From Flavobacterium aquidurense (GTDB lineage Bacteria > Bacteroidota > Bacteroidia > Flavobacteriales > Flavobacteriaceae): 64,000 bases of DNA. Below, one piece after another: positions 60,885 to 64,000 of this stretch. Location of the stretch: the NCBI RefSeq assembly GCF_001404985.1, contig NZ_JRLF01000006.1, positions 545,297 through 609,296 of the forward strand, given 5' to 3'. The position numbers were made by a program, and so were the translations under genes. The notes under the pieces are model-generated. The model saw nothing but the letters and a program-made list of their open reading frames with translations. It was not told where the DNA came from and made no database searches. Each line of letters opens with the position of its first letter. Within the stretch, counting starts at the first letter, position 1.

Positions 60885-62381
60885 ATGATCAACAAACCTA
60901 CTCTTCAAAATCATAAAAAATTACTATTGCTGTTTTTAATCCTTTTAAGCTTAACAGTAAATGCACAAATAGGAATTGGGACCACAACACCAAATGCAAG
61001 TTCTATTTTGGATGTTACTTCAACAACAAAAGGAATGCTGACGCCCAGAATGACTACTTTACAAAGAAACGCCATAACAACTCCCGCAGACGGATTAATG
61101 GTATATGATACTGATTTAAAAGTCTTTTACTATTACTCAGCAGGGACCTCAACATGGTTGCCAATTGTAAGCGGCGCTCCCGGAAGAACTAATTTTAAAC
61201 GTATAAAATCGACAGATGTTTTGGCAACTGTTTTAGCTACTGAACTTGCTGCCGGCGGCGGATCAAAATATGTTCTGAATACTAACACTTTATATGAAAT
61301 TAATGGTATAGTACCTTTTAATTTTCCTATTGATTTAAATAATGCCTATGTACAAGGCTTAGATGCAAATGAAGATGTTATTATAAGAGCTACAGGTAAT
61401 ATTTTCGAGGGAGCAAATGGAGGAAGTATCAGGGGGGTAACTCTTATTGCTACAGCCGGAAGCGTATTTAACCTGAGCGGTGCAGCAACTCAAAATTTAA
61501 TTTTCAGGGACAGTGTTGTTGCCAACTCCAATTCGGTTGGTACAGTTTCAGGTTTTGGACTGGTATTTTTAAGTATTGTTAACTTTTCAGCAAATACAAA
61601 CGGAATTACCTATAATAATATTACACAATTATTACTTAGCAATATGGGATGGTTTGGTAACAATACCGGAACGTATGAAAAACTGACCGGAAACTTTACA
61701 TTGGTCGAAAAACAAGGTGGTTTTAGTCAGGTTGATGGCTCTGCTATAGGTTTTGATGTATCAGGAAATCCTACAATCAGTGGCGATGCAGTATTAGAAT
61801 CAGTTGTATTTACCGGTACAAATCCAACAGGATATGTTAAACCATATACCGCAGGAGGAATTTATACGGGATATAATTTTACAAATAGCTGGAATGTGAG
61901 ATCTGCCGGAATACCAACAGAAGCAGATGCAAGTGCTGTTGGAGATTTTTCTATGGATTATACTGTTGGTTCTGGTGCCAGTACTGTATTTAATACCTCT
62001 AATCCCAGTAATATTACAAAAGTTCTTGGGGTTTCAGCATCGTATAATTTATTCAGATTCGCGCTGGATGCAATTCCAAACGCCAATAACAGATTACGAT
62101 ATATGGGTAAAAAGAAAAGAATTTTCCAGCTAGCAGGTTCTATCTCTTTTCAGGTTACAAATGCAGGAACTTATATCATTTATGTTGCTAAAAACGGAAC
62201 TCCGTTAACACAATATAAAATCTACGGAAAAGGTTTGCAGGCACTTGATATTGTTGTACTTCCGTTGAATGCATCATTTGAATTATCAAATAATGATTAT
62301 ATCGAAGTATATGCACAGCGATATACCGGAGGTACTGCAGATGCTATTATAACTCCAAATATGACGGTGACTATTAAATAA
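60885..62381 (+). CDS. Secreted beta-rich surface protein
   Basis: 498 residues with a signal peptide (~12-28: LLLLFLILLSLTVNAQ). It begins IGIGTTTPNASSILDV, followed by TTKGMLTPRMT, the N-terminal phrase of a common Flavobacterium exported family, with GLMVYDTDLKVFYYYS following. The rest is Gly/Asn/Thr-rich and strand-like, with a beta-helix feel (residues ~130-330), and ends TPNMTVTIK. No C-terminal sorting domain is clear. It follows the T9SS protein by 45 bases and is probably co-transcribed. The role is unknown, perhaps structural. Confidence 0.75.
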   Translation: MINKPTLQNHKKLLLLFLILLSLTVNAQIGIGTTTPNASSILDVTSTTKGMLTPRMTTLQRNAITTPADGLMVYDTDLKVFYYYSAGTSTWLPIVSGAPGRTNFKRIKSTDVLATVLATELAAGGGSKYVLNTNTLYEINGIVPFNFPIDLNNAYVQGLDANEDVIIRATGNIFEGANGGSIRGVTLIATAGSVFNLSGAATQNLIFRDSVVANSNSVGTVSGFGLVFLSIVNFSANTNGITYNNITQLLLSNMGWFGNNTGTYEKLTGNFTLVEKQGGFSQVDGSAIGFDVSGNPTISGDAVLESVVFTGTNPTGYVKPYTAGGIYTGYNFTNSWNVRSAGIPTEADASAVGDFSMDYTVGSGASTVFNTSNPSNITKVLGVSASYNLFRFALDAIPNANNRLRYMGKKKRIFQLAGSISFQVTNAGTYIIYVAKNGTPLTQYKIYGKGLQALDIVVLPLNASFELSNNDYIEVYAQRYTGGTADAIITPNMTVTIK

Positions 62382-62410
62382 TATTTACGATTCAAAAGAT
62401 AAAAAATAAA

Positions 62411-62438
62411 AAAAGCTGATTTTACAATCAGCTTTTTT
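62411..62438. terminator. Bidirectional terminator between converging genes
   Basis: AAAAGCTGATT (62411-62421) pairs with AATCAGCTTTT (62426-62436), with A and T runs on both sides. Confidence 0.9.
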
Positions 62439-62443
62439 TTAAA

Positions 62444-63322
62444 TTAAAATTTCGCAGCAAATTCTTTTGCAAAATCTTCCAGTTTAATCTTGCCATCAAC
62501 GGAGAAAGTATTGCTTAAAAAATGTTCCTGAATTTTACCGCTTCTTAATCCTGAACCCATTTCCTGATACAATCCAGCGATTTCTTCCGGTAATCCGGCT
62601 TGTTGCATTCCGCCAAAAGATTGCTCATCCGTAAATTCAATCCAGGGTAATTCCGGTTTCTCAATTGCTTGACCTAAATTTTTTGCCACATCACCAGCTG
62701 TACGAACGTCACTTACAATGTAACGTACATTTTTACCAGAAGGTGTTTTTTGCAATTCTTCAGCCGCCGCAATGGCAATATCTTCCGGATGTACAAAAGG
62801 AATCGTAGCTGTAGCCGGATAATTAGATCCAATAATTCCCGCGCCTTTTATCATAGGGACATCATTGTACAAATTGGTGTAGAAAAATCCCGCACGTAAA
62901 AAAGTAATCGACACGTTTTCTAGTGTTTCATATATTTTCTCGATATTGTAAAGTCCTGCAATCGGACCGTTTCCTGTTGGTAAATCTGCACCAATACTAC
63001 TTAGCATTACCACACGCTTTACTCCTGCTGCAGTTATAGCTTCTGCTAAAGCTTTACCTGCAGTTGTTGTATTGGCAATAATATTCGATCCTCCTAAATT
63101 TGGCGGAGTCATTGCAAAAACAGCATCTGCTCCGGCAAAGGCATTTTTTAAAAAAGCAACATCATTTACCGAACCTATTACGGCTTTTGCGCCTAAAGCT
63201 TCAATAGCTTCAACTCTGTCATTATTACTGCTAATAACGGTTACATCATGTCCTGATGCAATTAATTTTGTGGTTAAAGGTTTTCCAATATTTCCTAATG
63301 AACCTGAGATTGTAATTTTCAT
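62444..63322 (-). CDS. NmrA-like NAD(P)-binding protein (atypical SDR family)
   Basis: 292 residues with an N-terminal Rossmann fold: ITISGSLGNIGKPLTTKLIASG (Gly-x-x-Gly-x-x-Gly variant), AKAVIGSVND, and VVMLSSIGADLPTG. The family includes NmrA, quinone reductase-like QorB and azoreductase-like proteins; the usual Tyr-x-x-x-Lys pair is replaced by YNIEK near ~125, so catalysis is uncertain. It is divergent from an HxlR regulator with overlapping promoters, so it is probably the regulator's target, as with redox- or quinone-sensing HxlR systems. Confidence 0.85.
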   Translation of the reverse strand: MKITISGSLGNIGKPLTTKLIASGHDVTVISSNNDRVEAIEALGAKAVIGSVNDVAFLKNAFAGADAVFAMTPPNLGGSNIIANTTTAGKALAEAITAAGVKRVVMLSSIGADLPTGNGPIAGLYNIEKIYETLENVSITFLRAGFFYTNLYNDVPMIKGAGIIGSNYPATATIPFVHPEDIAIAAAEELQKTPSGKNVRYIVSDVRTAGDVAKNLGQAIEKPELPWIEFTDEQSFGGMQQAGLPEEIAGLYQEMGSGLRSGKIQEHFLSNTFSVDGKIKLEDFAKEFAAKF

Positions 63323-63350
63323 ATCTAATTTATTTTTTTATTAACTGTAA

Positions 63351-63389
63351 CAAAGGTATATTTGTACTTACTTTTATACAAGTACTTAC
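63351..63389. promoter_or_regulatory. Back-to-back promoters and operator between the NmrA-like and HxlR genes
   Basis: On the minus strand TACCTTTG (63351-63358) is the -7 box of the reductase; on + TATATTTG (63357-63364) is that of the regulator. They overlap by two bases. Directly after lies GTACTTAC twice (63364-63371, 63382-63389), with GTACTT/AAGTAC (63364-63369, 63380-63385) as an inverted pair, a likely HxlR operator. Confidence 0.7.
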
Positions 63390-63405
63390 CCTAAAGTATG
63401 CACAA

Positions 63406-63771
63406 ATGACAGCAATCAAAGAATCATCAACAATACAGGAAAATAAGCAGTATGCCTTAGAAAAATGTCCTGTAACCTATGTAATGGAAAAAATTGGAGG
63501 ATACTGGAAACCCATTATTATCTACCATCTCTCTGGCGGAAGCAAACGCTATAGTGAACTTAAAAGAGCAATTCCTGCAGTAACAGAGAAAATGCTGATT
63601 CAGCATTTAAAACAACTCGAAGCAGATAATCTTGTTATCAGAGAAGCAAAACCTGTTGTTCCTCCTTATGTAACCTATAGATTAAGCAAAGCCGGAAATG
63701 GTCTGATGCCGGTTATTGAAGCAATGGCAATCTGGGCTTTTAAGGATAAAGAAGACGGATTTAGTAAATAA
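63406..63771 (+). CDS. HxlR-family transcriptional regulator
   Basis: 121 residues. The winged helix-turn-helix of the family is clear: CPVTYVMEKIGGYWKPIIIYHL, GSKRYSELKRAIPAVTEKML, and the wing REAKPVVPPYVTYRLSKAG. The conserved Cys near the N-terminus (residue 23) is the redox-sensing Cys in some members. It is divergent from the NmrA-like gene and overlaps its promoter, so it probably controls that gene and itself. Confidence 0.9.
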   Translation: MTAIKESSTIQENKQYALEKCPVTYVMEKIGGYWKPIIIYHLSGGSKRYSELKRAIPAVTEKMLIQHLKQLEADNLVIREAKPVVPPYVTYRLSKAGNGLMPVIEAMAIWAFKDKEDGFSK

Positions 63772-63848
63772 TCCGGGTTTTACTATTTATAAAACCAGTT
63801 CATTAAATTACCCAATATCTTTCTATTTTTACGTAAAAATATATCCAC

Positions 63849-64000
63849 ATGAAAAATATATCAATACCACAAGCAGGTCTGATTTTACGAATAGTTTTGG
63901 GCATCACAATGATTTCAGCCGTCGCAGATCGTTTTGGACTTTGGGGCGCTCCTGGCGATCCGGGAGTAGCATGGGGAAATTGGGAAAATTTTATTGCCTA
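63849..64000 (+). CDS. DoxX-like membrane protein, N-terminal part (cut by window edge)
   Basis: The ATG at 63849 opens a frame that runs to the window edge (50 codons). The start MKNISIPQAGLILRIVLGIT and FGLWGAPGDPGVAWGNWENF resemble DoxX-type proteins, which have four membrane helices. It follows the HxlR gene on the same strand by 77 bases and may be co-regulated. The rest lies outside the window. Confidence 0.65.
   Translation, partial: MKNISIPQAGLILRIVLGITMISAVADRFGLWGAPGDPGVAWGNWENFIA

Overview
The window is AT-rich DNA of a member of the Bacteroidetes, most probably Flavobacterium or a close relative. The signs are the many TonB-dependent receptors, a SusC/SusD pair, a type IX secretion C-terminal sorting domain, lipoproteins with acidic residues after the lipobox Cys, LytTR regulators, and the Bacteroidetes promoter signature TAnnTTTG a short way upstream of many starts. 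I see no rRNA, tRNA, CRISPR array or intact transposase. It reads as ordinary chromosome with accessory islands.

Layout. 1-450: tail of a TonB-dependent receptor. 587-6255: a response-regulator-like protein, two low-complexity proteins (one basic, one very acidic), a membrane protein, and the non-homologous end-joining pair LigD/Ku with a STAS-like protein. 6359-13062: tandem repeats, an alpha/beta hydrolase and cytochrome P460-type operon, a membrane-bound LytTR regulator and a siderophore-type TonB receptor. 13421-18227: a methyltransferase, then a compact type VI secretion effector island (adaptor candidate, PAAR-like DUF4280 effector, candidate immunity gene, duplicated exported proteins and a decayed third copy). 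18664-20658: an XRE regulator and a Shedu-type (DUF4263) defence nuclease. 20914-24804: a CheB/CheR/PAS/histidine-kinase hybrid with its receiver protein. 25136-28084: a GlxA-type regulator, an isochorismatase-like hydrolase, ribB and a Crp-family regulator. 28181-34830: a probable zinc-acquisition locus (candidate operator, His/Cys-rich small protein, two DUF4625-type lipoproteins, a TonB receptor, an acid phosphatase and an AztD-like metallochaperone). 35146-37834: class I ribonucleotide reductase, with four TTATCAACA boxes upstream. 38436-40485: an acetyltransferase and flavohaemoglobin. 40767-50545: a LytS-type kinase, metzincin-type metalloprotease, SusC, SusD and LytTR response regulator, which looks like a regulated peptide-uptake locus. 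51709-54111: AhpD-like, DGPF-domain and ECF42-like sigma factor genes. 54303-58245: a Kai-type operon (KaiC, two KaiB, PAS histidine kinase, receiver). 58750-62381: small PID-motif membrane protein and two large secreted proteins. 62444-64000: NmrA-like reductase, divergent HxlR regulator and the start of a DoxX-like gene.

The most noteworthy systems are the Kai-type operon, the zinc locus with an AztD-like protein, the orphan type VI effector/immunity island, the Shedu-like nuclease with an 84-codon open frame in phase behind its stop codon, and the box array upstream of nrdBA. Function assignments come from motif recognition by eye; no database search was run.
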